Origin: Branchiostoma floridae
Lineage: Eukaryota; Chordata; Leptocardii; Amphioxiformes; Branchiostomatidae
NCBI RefSeq assembly: GCF_000003815.2
Contig: NC_049984.1
Span: 3,350,174 to 3,414,173 of the forward strand
DNA length: 64,000 nt
Reading direction: 5' to 3'
The position numbers and the translations under genes are program-made. The notes beneath the pieces are model-generated. The model saw only the letters and a program-made list of their open reading frames with translations. It was not told the DNA's origin and made no database searches. Shown one piece after another: positions 53,792 through 64,000 of this stretch. Each line of letters starts with the position of its first letter. Within the stretch, counting starts at the first letter, position 1.

Positions 53792-53904
53792 CACATGCTT
53801 TGACTTACCATCTGATGCCATGGTGAACACATTGTGGACATTTCAGATTCAGTTATGCTCCAGAAGACTTTCAGAAAGAGTGTCATCTGAACAGCTTATG
53901 TGAC

Positions 53905-54104
53905 ATCTTGTGCTACAACAGCCTCTGTTGGTATGGCCACGGACAAAGAATGACCCATGACAACTGGCCAAGAAAGGTCATGAACTTATCTGTAGCTGGC
54001 CAGAATCCTTGTGGTCACCCTAAGAGGAGATGGGTAGACAATGTCGACGTCAAGGAAGATATTTGAAAACTAAACTTGCAAAAGGCCAGGGAACAATGGA
54101 CGTG
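53905..54104 (+). pseudogene. LINE reverse transcriptase C-terminal relic
   Basis: The frame near 53925 reads LCWYGHGQRMTHDNWPRKVM, then AGQNPCGHPKRRWVDNVD and KLNLQKAREQW. The pattern WYGH..RM...(P)RKVM....G...GRPK.RW.D is typical of the C-terminus of RTE/L1-type retrotransposon proteins. Stops and indels show it is dead. It begins about 115 bp after the cyclase stop, so it is probably in the 3' UTR. Confidence 0.6.
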
Positions 54105-54609
54105 AGTGAGTTACCCTCTATTTGAACTGAGAATTATCAGCATGCAAACCATTGTGACAGTGGACCAATATAACAGTTTGTGTTTCAATGCAAAATGGGA
54201 AGGCTGTAATTCAAGCCTCATTTTTTATGTTCTAAAAAAAAGGCATGACAATGATGACAAAGCTCAGGACAGTACAGAAATTGCCAGTGTCACTTGACCA
54301 CGGACAAGGTTCAAATTTGCCAAAGTCTGTCACTGGCCCAGCAAAGATTAGAGCCAGCAGAATCTGAAGGAGAATACAATCAACAGAGTCCTCAGGGATG
54401 CAGCCTTTACAGGCAGGACAGCTCTACATGTCCGCTGATGGGAGAGGGGTGCTGACCAAAGTGGAACTTGTGAACATGTTGACCAGATATGTTACTGACT
54501 TACTGAAAATGTAAGGCTCATAAATCCAATAACTGCAGCCAATTGGAACATTGTCTAACTACAAGAGACTAGTGTGTCAATGCAGCCTGAAATGTCTTTT
54601 TTTTTTTAA

Positions 54610-55075
54610 ACTCTGGAGCAAGAACATTGACTCTCGGTTGCACTTTCTTATAGGAACAAATGATGCCACCAGCAACAGATTATCACTTGCCTACAGGTTC
54701 ACATCGGCTACTTTGACCATGTCAATAATGCCCCCATGCTGTTGTAGTTGGTACTACATCAAGATTCTGGAGCAAGAACATTGACTTTCAGTTGCAATTT
54801 AGCCTTCTGTCATGGAAACAGACGATGCCACCAGCAACAGTGCACTTGCCTGCAAGTGCACACTGGCTACTTTGACCAGGTCAATGATGCCCCCATGCTG
54901 TTGCAGTTGGTACTACATAAAGATTCTGTAGTAAGAGCATTGACTTAGCCTTGTGTCATACATGAAGAAACAATGCCACCAGCAACGGCTCATCACTTGT
55001 AAACAAGTGCACATTGGCTACTTTGACCATGTCAATGATGCCCCCTTGCTGCTCCAGTCGGTACTACATCAAATT
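54610..55075. repeat. Tandem array, three units of about 155-160 bp
   Basis: The ordered landmarks GAACATTGACT, GATGCCACCAGCAACAG, TTGGCTACTTTGACCA(T/G)GTCAA, TGCCCCCATGCTGTTG and TTGGTACTACATCAA recur three times with moderate divergence. Confidence 0.88.
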
Positions 55076-57409
55076 GTCCAATCTTAAATTCCATGAATCA
55101 GTCTTGGCTACAGACAATGCAGCCATAGCCAAGCAAATATCAAATTGTTCCATACATACGTAGTATTTCATACACTGTTGGGTCAGTTTCTGTGTCTTTT
55201 TTTTTTTACAAAAAGCTAAGAATAATATGCCTACCTGTGATATCCTTGATCAATATCTCCTGAAGTTATCTGCTACAATGTAATTGTTGCTGCAGTGTAC
55301 ACTGAAACTGCAAGATGGCGCATTGCCCATGTGACTCAGGTGTTTTTTATGTACGTTCAATGCATGTACTTTTGTATGTGTCGCCTCTACTGGAGTATTC
55401 CCATTGGGAGCCTTTATCAATCAAATCTCTACTTATCCGCCCAATTTATGTTGATGACAGCAACCTGATGGCGTCAGAATTTACAGGTTAAGCATCTGAC
55501 TCGCCAACAAGTTCAGCATCTGACTCGCCAACAAATCAAACTGGCCAACAGAATGATAACAATGATGTGAACTGCGCAGCTATTTATGTAAAGTGATGCA
55601 ATGTATGCAGGAGACATTTTGGGTTAACTTTGTGGGAATGGACATAACTTTTTAGATTTCTATGACCTCGACAGTCCTTTTGTCATCTTCTTTATTCTAT
55701 ACATTCTTATACCTTATTTTTGCTGCCATAATCGTTGTAATATAATTACATTGGCACGTGACACAAGTTATAATCACATTGTTTACCAAAGTGTAAGTTT
55801 AGTTTCCCTGCAAAGTTCAAACTAAAAGAAAAACTAGAGAAACTCATTAATGTTCTCTTGTCAATCTACTTATATCAAGTTTCAAACAGCCTTCATATCT
55901 GGGAGGATTATCTCTTCGCCATAGAGTCCGATGAAGGTGATGCTTTGTTTATCTCCGACAACGGTGCTGTAATGTCCACAGGGTCTGCGTTATATTATTC
56001 TATTGTACTGTTTCATTGGATCTTCTATTGAACGGTTTGTGACAATCAATCAGGTCAATCCGTGAAGCGGTATTTGTTATGCCAGACTGCTGTGCAGTTT
56101 GGCTTTGTTTCTAATTTCTTATCATTTGTTACATAGACACGTGCACATCGATGCTTTCTGGCCATATTCGACGTCAATAGTCTATGCATAGATCATGTTA
56201 TTGCAAGATGAATTAGATATTATTTTCATGTCACTGACGCTTATTTAACATCAACTTCTGCGGAACATTTGTTCTTGTTGAGCTTCAGTTACTGTACAGA
56301 GATTCTATTAAAAGCTGAATTTGTCTGAAACATGCGTACCTGCTGGTTTTGTGAAAGCTGTCGGAAGTTGATGAAAGTTAGTTAAAGCCTTTACACATGA
56401 TACGAGAATGAGTTGCAGTTTCTGTCTGCGTATGTTTTAATACATATATTATCGCAAAGTGAACAAAAAAGGAGAACGGGCCGAAAAATATCCACTCCAT
56501 TAAACTTTATTCTATATTACGTCTTTGCTCAAGAAGTGATAATACAAATTGTTAAAACCTTAGTTGTTTGTGAGGTTTCGTTAACACCGCAATGATACAG
56601 CAACGTCTTTTGGAAGGTAAGGCTGGCCTCCTGTTATGCTCATGTGCGGTACAGAAGCGCCGCCCTGTGAGCGCTCAAGGTACCTCAACCAAGAGACGAC
56701 TCAATCATCACGGACAACGATGTCAGTGTTAACAGGGCATCACTGTACAGAATGAATAGTCAAAATGTGGAGTAATTGAACTTTATATTAGACTCCCGAA
56801 ATGTTAAACACCTGTGTCGAAAGGAGATTTAATGTAATGGTACTGCAGCATGGACCTTCTTTTCATGACCCAATATATAGACCCACACCCCGAATGAGTT
56901 AACAAAGAGGAACACCTCTAGGTTGGACAGCAAAACCGGTTTTGCACTGTGACATTAGGGATATTTCATTTATATGTTGTTTTTTTTTGGGGGGGGGCGA
57001 AATTGTCTTACCCTTTCGTCTCAGACGTCACCTTTGTATCGCCGTTCGCTATTGGTCTATACTCGTCTTGCATGCACCCAACGGCGTACAGTGTTGTTCC
57101 CTTTCGTTACGTCACGAAAAGCTTCTCACAGACCCTGATCATATTGTTCAGTGAACTAGCCCCTAGCAAGTTGTATGAATACATGATTATGTGTACGGCA
57201 CGAGACGTCCGAGAAAGATACCATTCTGGGGCATTCAGAGCTAGCTATCGTCTGATTTTGAAGTAGAGCATTTTGGGTTTGCGTTACGCATACAATTTTC
57301 GTGTGAGCATTGAGGATAAAGCGGGATTGAGACAGATTTGCTGTGAGCAGTGAGCTGAGATAATCTGTGGAACCACAACAAAACCTGAGGTGAAAGGTTA
57401 GCGCTAAAC

Positions 57410-58357
57410 ATGGCGTCGCCAGAGACAGGACGCAGGTGTTCGTCGCTACTTTCGTCCGCTGCCAAGATTGTCTGCATGGACTTCCCGTGGATCCGACTCG
57501 TGTTAATGTGGATCGTGGTGATCGTCTGCTCCCTTGTGCACCAGTTCGCGCCCCTGAAGGACTCCTACCTGAACAACTCCGACAACGTTCTGAACGCGTA
57601 CTTCGCGGAATGGAGCTGGGCCTGGACCGTCATCCCTACCGCAATTTTTGTCCTCCTGACCAGCTACGTGTACACCCTTGGTGAAGTCAAAACTGTCCTC
57701 AAACACCAAGTCCGCATGGTTGTCGGTACCATGGTGTGGGGAGTGTGGGTCGGGTTGTTCCTCGGCGTCAGGCAGTGGACGGCGAGCTGCTCGGACCGTA
57801 GCTTCGACACCAACTCGACGGGCTGCGAGGAGGCGGGGCACCGATGGGAGGGGTACGACATCTCCGGTCACACCTTCCTCCTCAGCTTCTGCGTCTTCTT
57901 CATCACGTCCGAGCTGACCGTGCTCCTGCAATGGGACAGGGTTCCAGAACTGTTGGAAAAGGCGGGAACACGCCGTTTGCACGACCAACAGTCCTCGGAT
58001 CGGGCAGACGAACCATCTCAAGACGGAACTCACATCCGCGAATATCAAGCAGCATCCTCATCGTCCCTGGAGCGGTTTTACCGGCTTACTCCGTTCGTCT
58101 GGCCGCTGTTTTGCCTACTCGTCGTCCTGACGTTCCTGTGGATGTTTCTGCTGGTTATCACCGCCCTGTACTTCCACAGTGTAGGAGAGAAGCTGATCGG
58201 GCTGTTCTGCGGCACCCTGTCGTGGTGGCTGACGTACGAGGTGTGGTACAGGCGAGCTGCGTTCCCGGGCAGGCCGGGGGCAGGGCGGCTCGGGATGGAC
58301 GGGACACCGCCTGAACAGATAGAATTATTAGCAGCTAGTTCGCCACAAGGGCATTGA
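57410..58357 (+). CDS. FITM2: FIT-family membrane protein (FITM2-like), divergent copy
   Basis: Single exon, 315 residues, good start context (AAACATGG). FITM proteins are ER membrane proteins related to lipid phosphate phosphatases; FITM2 cleaves fatty acyl-CoA and promotes lipid-droplet budding. Six hydrophobic segments at about 27-46, 68-90, 103-121, 150-172, 231-256 and 262-280. Family motifs: NVLNAYFAEWSWAWT (59-73), YDISGHTFLL with the proposed catalytic His at 154, and LYFHSVGEKLIG with the second at 256. Relative to human FITM2 (262 residues) it has a longer, Ser/Asp-rich cytosolic loop (about 183-222) and a Gly/Pro-rich C-terminus. Moderately similar to the convergent gene at 60052. 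GC-rich compared with surroundings. AATAAA at 58881 is a plausible polyadenylation signal. Confidence 0.93.
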   Translation: MASPETGRRCSSLLSSAAKIVCMDFPWIRLVLMWIVVIVCSLVHQFAPLKDSYLNNSDNVLNAYFAEWSWAWTVIPTAIFVLLTSYVYTLGEVKTVLKHQVRMVVGTMVWGVWVGLFLGVRQWTASCSDRSFDTNSTGCEEAGHRWEGYDISGHTFLLSFCVFFITSELTVLLQWDRVPELLEKAGTRRLHDQQSSDRADEPSQDGTHIREYQAASSSSLERFYRLTPFVWPLFCLLVVLTFLWMFLLVITALYFHSVGEKLIGLFCGTLSWWLTYEVWYRRAAFPGRPGAGRLGMDGTPPEQIELLAASSPQGH

Positions 58358-60051
58358 TCCCAAAGAATCGAAGCTTTGTGTCTGTGTGAATGCTCCTGAC
58401 ATTCCTGAATGTGATAAGGCATCTCTTATCTTGTCTTGTGAACTTTTGTAACCGAAGACCGTGGAACTATCACGTTAGCTAGAGTTACCAGTAGTTACTT
58501 GTAGTTACGTCACGGGGACTTCGAAGTGATATGTTTACTTGTCTCTTAACCAAGGAGGTTATATGACTTCCTTGGGTTAACTATTTTACTGACGAACATG
58601 AGGGAGCGAACGCTGCCATATCTCCCAATTCCTTATGCAATAGCTAGTTCGCCATATGGATATCAACGACCCGGAAGTTTTTTTTTCTACGTGTATGTGT
58701 GTATGCTTGTGACGAAGGTGAAGAATGTCATATCTCTCAATGAAATGTGAGCTTATGTTTGTGGCCCAAAACATGGTTTTTCACATTAGCTTTAGTGATC
58801 AATAGTAGTAGATACGATGTAGATAAATATATCATAATTTTTGTTATTCCTTAACTTAATGCATTTGGCCGCAATTCTGTAATAAACTTCATTGTTATTG
58901 CCATCATTATTTTAGTTACTCGCGTTCGTATTTATGTTTTGCTTTTCTATGTAATTTCAGCTGCTATAATGATTATTGTGATGCAGAAAACACTGATTAA
59001 ACACAAGATTTCAGTTTGTAAATCATACAAAAAAAAGTTTTATTAATCAGTTAATCAAAGCCATAATTCTTCATTACAAACCTTACCAGTAGGAATAGGT
59101 TCTGCAGTAGCGCTGAACAAACTGTGTACGCCAACAATAAACAATTAAACTATATACCTAGATCAATACTACTGAGCTACGAAACAGTCCCCAGCTATCA
59201 ACCACGCCCAAACAAAACATTCAACAATCCACCAAACAACAGAGGTAGCACAGAGGTTCTAGATTTTTAAGAAATACTTTACCTAAATCTGTTTTCCATG
59301 CGTTTAGACAACGCCCACGCAATTAGTTACATTCCAAAGCAAGGAGGTAAACAAGGTAGTCCTTGTGTGAACAGGAAGGCATGGGCGTCCTGTGCACACA
59401 ATGTTCTTCCTGTTAATCTGAACAATTAATCTGAATCAAGTCAGGTCAGGAGGAGGGCGCGTACAAGGGAAATATGTTTGTACAGTTGTACAACTGAACG
59501 CTAACATAGTCATATCGTAAAAACAATCAGGGCTGCAATGTTCTAATGTTTGCATTTTCTTTTTGTCTTAAGCCCATCTAAGGCCATTCCATTTCAAGCA
59601 TGTTGGATTTTCGAAGTGAAAGATTAACGTCCATCGTTTGTCCATCGCTCATTTGTATATCATATTATACGTAACACAAAACTCTCGGGGGGTTTAAGAG
59701 CCGCTCCCTTTGGACTAGTAGGAGGGAGGGAAGTGGTGAGGTTTACTTGCTCCTATTTCACTAGAAATGCATTGACATCACTAAGTCAATGGGGATAAGA
59801 CTAAGTACACACAAATTAAAGCATACTTCACTCAAATTTCGTACATTAAAAGGGCGAGATCTACTAGACTGGAAATTGAAGGCTGTACACTAAAACAATA
59901 AATAATTCAGAAAATAGATAGTGGTATTTGCTAAATCAAACCACAACAAAATCAAACAGTTCATTTACACACAGTACAATGTACTTCACCAAATTATTAC
60001 GTATCATTTTGTAATCCTAAAATATAGCCAATTTCTTCACTACATCGTGTG
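58358..60051. other. Convergent intergenic region between two FITM genes
   Basis: Contains the 3' ends of both genes: AATAAA at 58881 for the plus gene, and TTTATT at about 59038-59043 (AATAAA on the minus strand) as a candidate for the minus gene. No other gene seen. Confidence 0.5.
58881..58886 (+). promoter_or_regulatory. Candidate polyadenylation signal of FITM2-like gene
   Basis: AATAAA about 524 bp after the stop codon, the first canonical hexamer seen on this strand. Confidence 0.5.
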
Positions 60052-60945
60052 TTACAATATATGCCTGTCGCGTTTTCCCCCCTTCTGTAGCGGGCCCTCC
60101 CCTGGTAGGCCCGGAAAGGCGTGCTTGTACCACCTGCCGTAGGTGTAATACCAGGAGAGCGTCCCACAGGCCAGGCCTATCAACTTGTGGCTGATGGTGT
60201 GGAAGTAGATCGCCGTGGTCATCAGCATAAACTCCCACAGAAGGGTGAGCGAGCACAGGACTCCGAACAGTACAGAGATGGCCGGGGTTAGACGATAGAA
60301 CCACTCCAGACTGGTTTCGCGTTCGTCTGGCTTCTCGATTTTCCTTTTATTACCTTTCTTCTTTTTCGAGCGTTCTTCGTTGTTCGCCTCTTCTTCGAGG
60401 GTTTCTTGGATTGTGTCCCACGTCTTTAAGACGGACAGCTCCGAGGTGATGAGCAGGGCGCAGTAGCTGAGAAGGAAGGCGTGGCCGGAGATGTCGAAAC
60501 CATCCCAGGCGAAGCCAGCTTTCACACACGCTCGCTTGTCGGTGTACTCCGCGTCGGTACAACTCCCTGTGTAATGTAGAACGGTGTCAAAAACAGACGT
60601 GAAGACGAACCAGATGGTCGTTCCCACCAGGAGCCGTGACAGGTGCTTCAGGACCGCTGACGTGTCAGTCAGTGTGTACACGTAACTTGTCAACGATACG
60701 AACAGCGTAGTCACGAGCAAAGTCCAGGCCCACGAGAGTTTCACGAAGTACTGGTTGAGAACGTTGCCCTTGTAGGAGAAATACGACTCGGGAAGGGGGA
60801 TGAGATCATGAAGGATGGACAGAGGGATAAGCACGAACCAGTAGACCACGATTCGCTTGTGGGGATCGACGAGAATGACGTTGGCGAGGGACGAGAGCAT
60901 CGCGCTGAACAGCCGATCGTCGTTTTTCTTCCTGGTGGTCGCCAT
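60052..60945 (-). CDS. FITM2: Fat storage-inducing transmembrane protein 2
   Basis: Single exon, 297 residues, start context CAAGATGGCG. It keeps the FIT signature: LPESYFSYKGNVLNQYFVKL, then SWAWT (N61 in NVLN), GFDISGHAFLLSYCALLI with the proposed catalytic His at 155 (the same residue number as in human FITM2), and TAIYFHTISHKLIGL with His 249. GSWYG-like GTLSWYYTYGRWYKHAFPGL closes the domain. Six membrane segments. Between TM4 and TM5 a charged cytosolic insert (about 183-212, KKKKGNKRK) makes it longer than the human protein and shifts the second His. Closer to vertebrate FITM2 than the neighbour at 57410. An ER acyl-CoA diphosphatase and lipid-droplet role follows from the family. Confidence 0.95.
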   Translation of the reverse strand: MATTRKKNDDRLFSAMLSSLANVILVDPHKRIVVYWFVLIPLSILHDLIPLPESYFSYKGNVLNQYFVKLSWAWTLLVTTLFVSLTSYVYTLTDTSAVLKHLSRLLVGTTIWFVFTSVFDTVLHYTGSCTDAEYTDKRACVKAGFAWDGFDISGHAFLLSYCALLITSELSVLKTWDTIQETLEEEANNEERSKKKKGNKRKIEKPDERETSLEWFYRLTPAISVLFGVLCSLTLLWEFMLMTTAIYFHTISHKLIGLACGTLSWYYTYGRWYKHAFPGLPGEGPLQKGGKRDRHIL

Positions 60946-61312
60946 CTTGGTTTGACCTTACTGACCTTGATGGGTGAGACCACTGCAAACCGGGGGAGGC
61001 TATCAAGTCAGATATAGGAGTATTACACGTGGATAATGAGTGTGAGTGAGTGATATGTATATGATACTTTTATAGAATATGGCCACTACCCGTCAGCCAA
61101 TCAGAGCCCTTCAATAACTGTGTTCATTTTCCTATAGTGCAGAAAGTGTAATACTATGAACTAATTTGCATAAAATAGAGCCACACCTTTTTCATAGTAC
61201 AACGCCTTTTCTACACCACTGGTCGGCTGACACTGCGGAAAAGTGTGGTAACGTTCCTATCAACTAATTTGCATAAAATAAGGCCACACTTTTTCCATAG
61301 TACAATAAAGGG

Positions 61313-61482
61313 TTAATGCCCCGGCCCGCAGGTGTATATGGTGAGATAATCCCTGGTCAGGTGCGATAACCACCGAATAAACCGCCGAGTGAGCGTAGCG
61401 AACGAGGTGGTTTATGAGGTGGTTATCGCACCTGACAAGGGATTATCTCACCATATACACCGAGGATAAGGCGGGGCATTAA
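61313..61482. mobile_element. 170-bp palindromic MITE
   Basis: Left TTAATGCCCCGGCC and GGTGTATATGGTGAGATAAT; right ATTATCTCACCATATACACC and GGCGGGGCATTAA. Arms of about 60 bp pair almost fully and the ends carry TTAA. A duplicated TTAA would suggest a piggyBac-type element. Confidence 0.85.
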
Positions 61483-61812
61483 AGTTATTATCATATAGCC
61501 TACCCAAACTTGCAAATTCCTGTATGACGCATAGATCCCTTGGTACTATACGTGTGAATTCCTTTGTCGAATTTCTGAAAGTTCACATTTGGTATATACA
61601 TATGTAAGGAGATTACAGATTGCATTTTGAAACCAAAATTTCCACAGAAAATATTCGAAACATTGCAGGCTTTTTAGAAAAACAAAACTCATTATCAATG
61701 TTAACAGAAGGAGCCATTCCCCCTTGCAGTCTGCTCCGGCATATGTTTTGCTCCTTTTTATTGGCCAATGCCTGCATATACCTTTCTTTCGTTCCTTTTG
61801 ATTGGTATAAAT

Positions 61813-61873
61813 GAATTAACACCCGCACCGGTGTTAATTCAAAATGAATTAACACCCGCACCGGTGTTAATTT
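61813..61873. repeat. Duplicated palindrome AATTAACACC...GGTGTTAATT
   Basis: The about 26-bp palindrome AATTAACACCCGCACCGGTG followed by TTAATT occurs twice, 33 bp apart, with CAAAATG between. Each could form a hairpin with a very short loop. Confidence 0.85.
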
Positions 61874-62284
61874 GCACCTGCCTGGCCGGAATCGAAGTGT
61901 TACGACGTCATAACCAACGTGGAACGGGGCCTTCTGATTGGTCCGCGGCGCCTGGCTATATGATAATACTTTTTATTCATAGAACGAAACATTGTATAAC
62001 ACTTTTTCTGCACCACTGGTCGGATGACACTGTACTAATTTTGGAAAAGTGTGTTACTATGAACAAGGATGTAACGTCCTTGCTATGAACTAACTTGCAT
62101 AAAATAGGGCCACACAAAACTATGTGAAAACGTACATAATTGACTACATTAATGTAAACAAGAACCCGACACACACAAAAATTAATACATGCGTTTGTAA
62201 ATGTACATTTTAGTATCACTTTTACCAAATTTGAATTTTTCTACAGATTTCAGAGATAGTTTTCCTCTCAATATTGATTGATTC

Positions 62285-63285
62285 TTTGGTGACCGACATC
62301 GTGATAATGTGTTCGGGGGAGTTAATTTTGTACATTGTATTTCTAAAAGAAATTCCATTAAACTTAGCTTCATTTGCCAGCAAAACATGTCCTTCAAACT
62401 TCAGGAAATAGCTTTAAGAGGGTCAAGATTTCAAATTTTTCCCGGACCTACCTTGCGATGCCTCGTGCCTTTGGCACCAGACATGGTGTTGGGGACGTCG
62501 TTCTCAAAAACTTGAAACCCTCGTGTTTTTTTAATAGAAATGTTATTAAAGCAGCAAATTTGCACATCAAAATGCAATGCAGGAAATCGTGGCAAAAAAG
62601 GGGGCATTTTTAAAAGATATCCTGCAAATCTGCGTTTTCACACCCGCCGGCAGCTAGAGAGAGGCGACCGCCTGGGAAAATCAGCGTCACGCATGCGCCC
62701 ACCTCCCCACTACAGTTTTGGTTGGTCGAATCGTGCTGTCGTTTTTGTTGTCATTTTCCCCCCGATTTACTGTCAGTTATTACCACCACAGAATCGAGAA
62801 AAAGACCAAAATATACGTAAATCGAAAAAAATAGTCAAGCCACTCAGGTCCACTAGCTTGCAATGCGTAAAGTAAGGGGGCGGGGCGCACGCCGCTTCGT
62901 GGCGCAAATCTACTAGAAATCCAGGTACACATGCTTTTTTGGTGTTCTTTGGATATCAAAACAATGAAATAGTTTCTATAAAGCAAATATTTATGCCTCT
63001 ATGAAGCAGATATTTTGAGCCATTCTGTTTCCCTTTTTACTAGAGGTGAGAGAGATCTACTTCGCGATGAAAATGTATGACGCAAAGCACATTTCCAAAT
63101 GGGAGCGCAGTGATTTATTGATGTCTTGAATATTTTTTCAAAGTTGATAGGAGGGGGAAGGGCCTAGCAAAATGATTTTGACTTGGAGGGAGGGCATAGG
63201 AAAAAAATTTGACCTGGGGGGAGGGCCAAGCAAAAAAAATTTGACCTGACCCTCTGACGACCGCCCCCCCATGCTGTACGGTCCC
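62285..63285. mobile_element. Truncated, inverted copy of the Harbinger-like element
   Basis: Bases 63285 down to about 62285 align in reverse with about 4388-6010. The end GGGACCGTACAGC and its adjacent TTA (63286-63288) are present, but the second terminus is not. It lacks the segment corresponding to about 4665-5235. Confidence 0.75.
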
Positions 63286-63597
63286 TTAGGAATAAAATCA
63301 TAAAATCTGTATCTTTGTTCAGTATTGTCTGACCCTTACCTCTTCTCTAATGATCTCAATGAACAGCTACTAGCAGGCCAAGTTGAGTTTTTCATTAATA
63401 AATAAAAGCTCAAACAAACAAGCCATCATGACACATGTAGAGCACAAATGTTGACAGTGTAACGATCGATGAAACAATAGAACCTACAATACTACCAACA
63501 CCTGTAATTGTATTCCCTTGTACACCATTTTGACGGTGAGTAAGGGAATTCAAATCTTTAGGCCTGCATTGTAACTGTTAATGGATGGTCATAAATC

Positions 63598-63996
63598 TGT
63601 CACCGATCTTGTGCACTTGGGAAAGGCACTTTACACGGCTTTCCTCAGGTGAAAATGAGTACCTGGCTTTGGTTAGGGCCGTCCCTCGGATAGGACGTTA
63701 AATGGAGGTCCCGTGTATGGGGAGAGTCACACCCCATGCACGTTAAAGAACCCCCACACGTGCGATGGTGCGGTGTGAGATGGAACAAACCCTTGTTGTT
63801 TGTTGGTGATTCACTCTAGATCACCCGGATGGAGGCCTGGCGAACCTCCATACCGTTTCAGCCCCACGGTGTGATTTACGTCATTCACCCGGAACATGTG
63901 TGTATGGCGGCTTTGAAAAGGTGTCCTTTGACCATACCCTCCATGTATGGAGAATCCTAATAGATAAAAATAAGAAATAAATAATAAATAAATACA
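63598..63996 (+). mobile_element. tRNA-headed SINE family B, body and tail
   Basis: CACCGATCTTGTGCACTTGG, GGCCGTCCCTCGGATAGGAC, GTTAAATGGAGGTCCCGTGT, CACGTTAAAGAACCC, GTGATTTACGTCATTCACCC and an A/T-rich tail (AAATAAATAATAAATAAATA). The tRNA head is not recognisable, so it is probably 5'-truncated. Confidence 0.8.
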
Positions 63997-64000
63997 ACGG

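Larger units (their letters stand above)
53792..57409. other. Cyclase 3' UTR and intergenic DNA
   Basis: No further gene seen. It holds a retroelement relic (53905-54104) and a tandem array (54610-55075). I could not identify the polyadenylation site; ATTAAA occurs at 56307, far from the stop. Confidence 0.5.
60946..62284. other. Upstream region of FITM2 with several small inverted repeats
   Basis: No gene seen. A repeated segment with ACTAATTTGCATAAAATA(G/A), CCACAC and CTGCACCACTGGTCGG occurs at about 61140-61310 and, diverged, at 61965-62115. The other inverted repeats are listed separately. Confidence 0.5.

Noticed and set aside
57503-58048. 181-codon frame antisense to the FITM2-like gene
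   Set aside because: GC-rich coding DNA often leaves long antisense frames; the sense frame matches the FIT family from end to end.

Overview
The window is eukaryotic genomic DNA: AT-leaning, intron-rich, dense in small transposons and SINEs, with one 100-base run of N (21043-21142). The protein families, gene structures and repeat types fit an invertebrate deuterostome, most likely a cephalochordate (amphioxus, Branchiostoma). That assignment is inference from family resemblance, not from a search.

Layout. Bases 1-8981 hold no gene I can support; they carry a 2.1-kb Harbinger-type element (4388-6511) and short repeats. From 8982 to 53791 (+) runs one large gene for a transmembrane adenylyl cyclase of the ADCY2/4/7 type. 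I placed 24 coding exons with matching splice phases (3111 nt, about 1036 residues), ending in a natural stop; the first exon(s), with the N-terminus and TM1, were not found. Its largest intron (16893-37949, 21 kb) contains, on the opposite strand, two tandem two-exon genes for LRR single-pass membrane receptors (27334-30716 and 32824-36255). They form a roughly 5.5-kb segmental duplication, and their cytoplasmic tails are built of repeated tyrosine motifs. Downstream, two intronless FITM2-type genes (ER membrane, lipid-droplet formation) lie tail to tail at 57410-58357 (+) and 60052-60945 (-).

The most unusual structure is in the cyclase gene. At least seven of its 24 exons are flanked by tandem partial copies of their own edge, including the splice donor or acceptor. 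One exon carries three in-frame splice donors exactly 51 bp apart, which could lengthen a transmembrane helix by 17 or 34 residues.

Mobile DNA is abundant and often has intact boundaries: a mariner with perfect 34-bp inverted repeats and TA duplications, two hAT-type elements with 8-bp duplications, two short elements with 9-bp duplications, a 1.39-kb element with about 400-bp inverted arms, several MITE families, a truncated non-LTR retrotransposon, and a family of tRNA-headed SINEs that shares its body with a 5S-rRNA-headed SINE.

Functionally the genes look unrelated: cAMP signalling, cell-surface recognition with tyrosine-based signalling, and ER lipid handling. The nested position of the receptor pair is the only architectural link.
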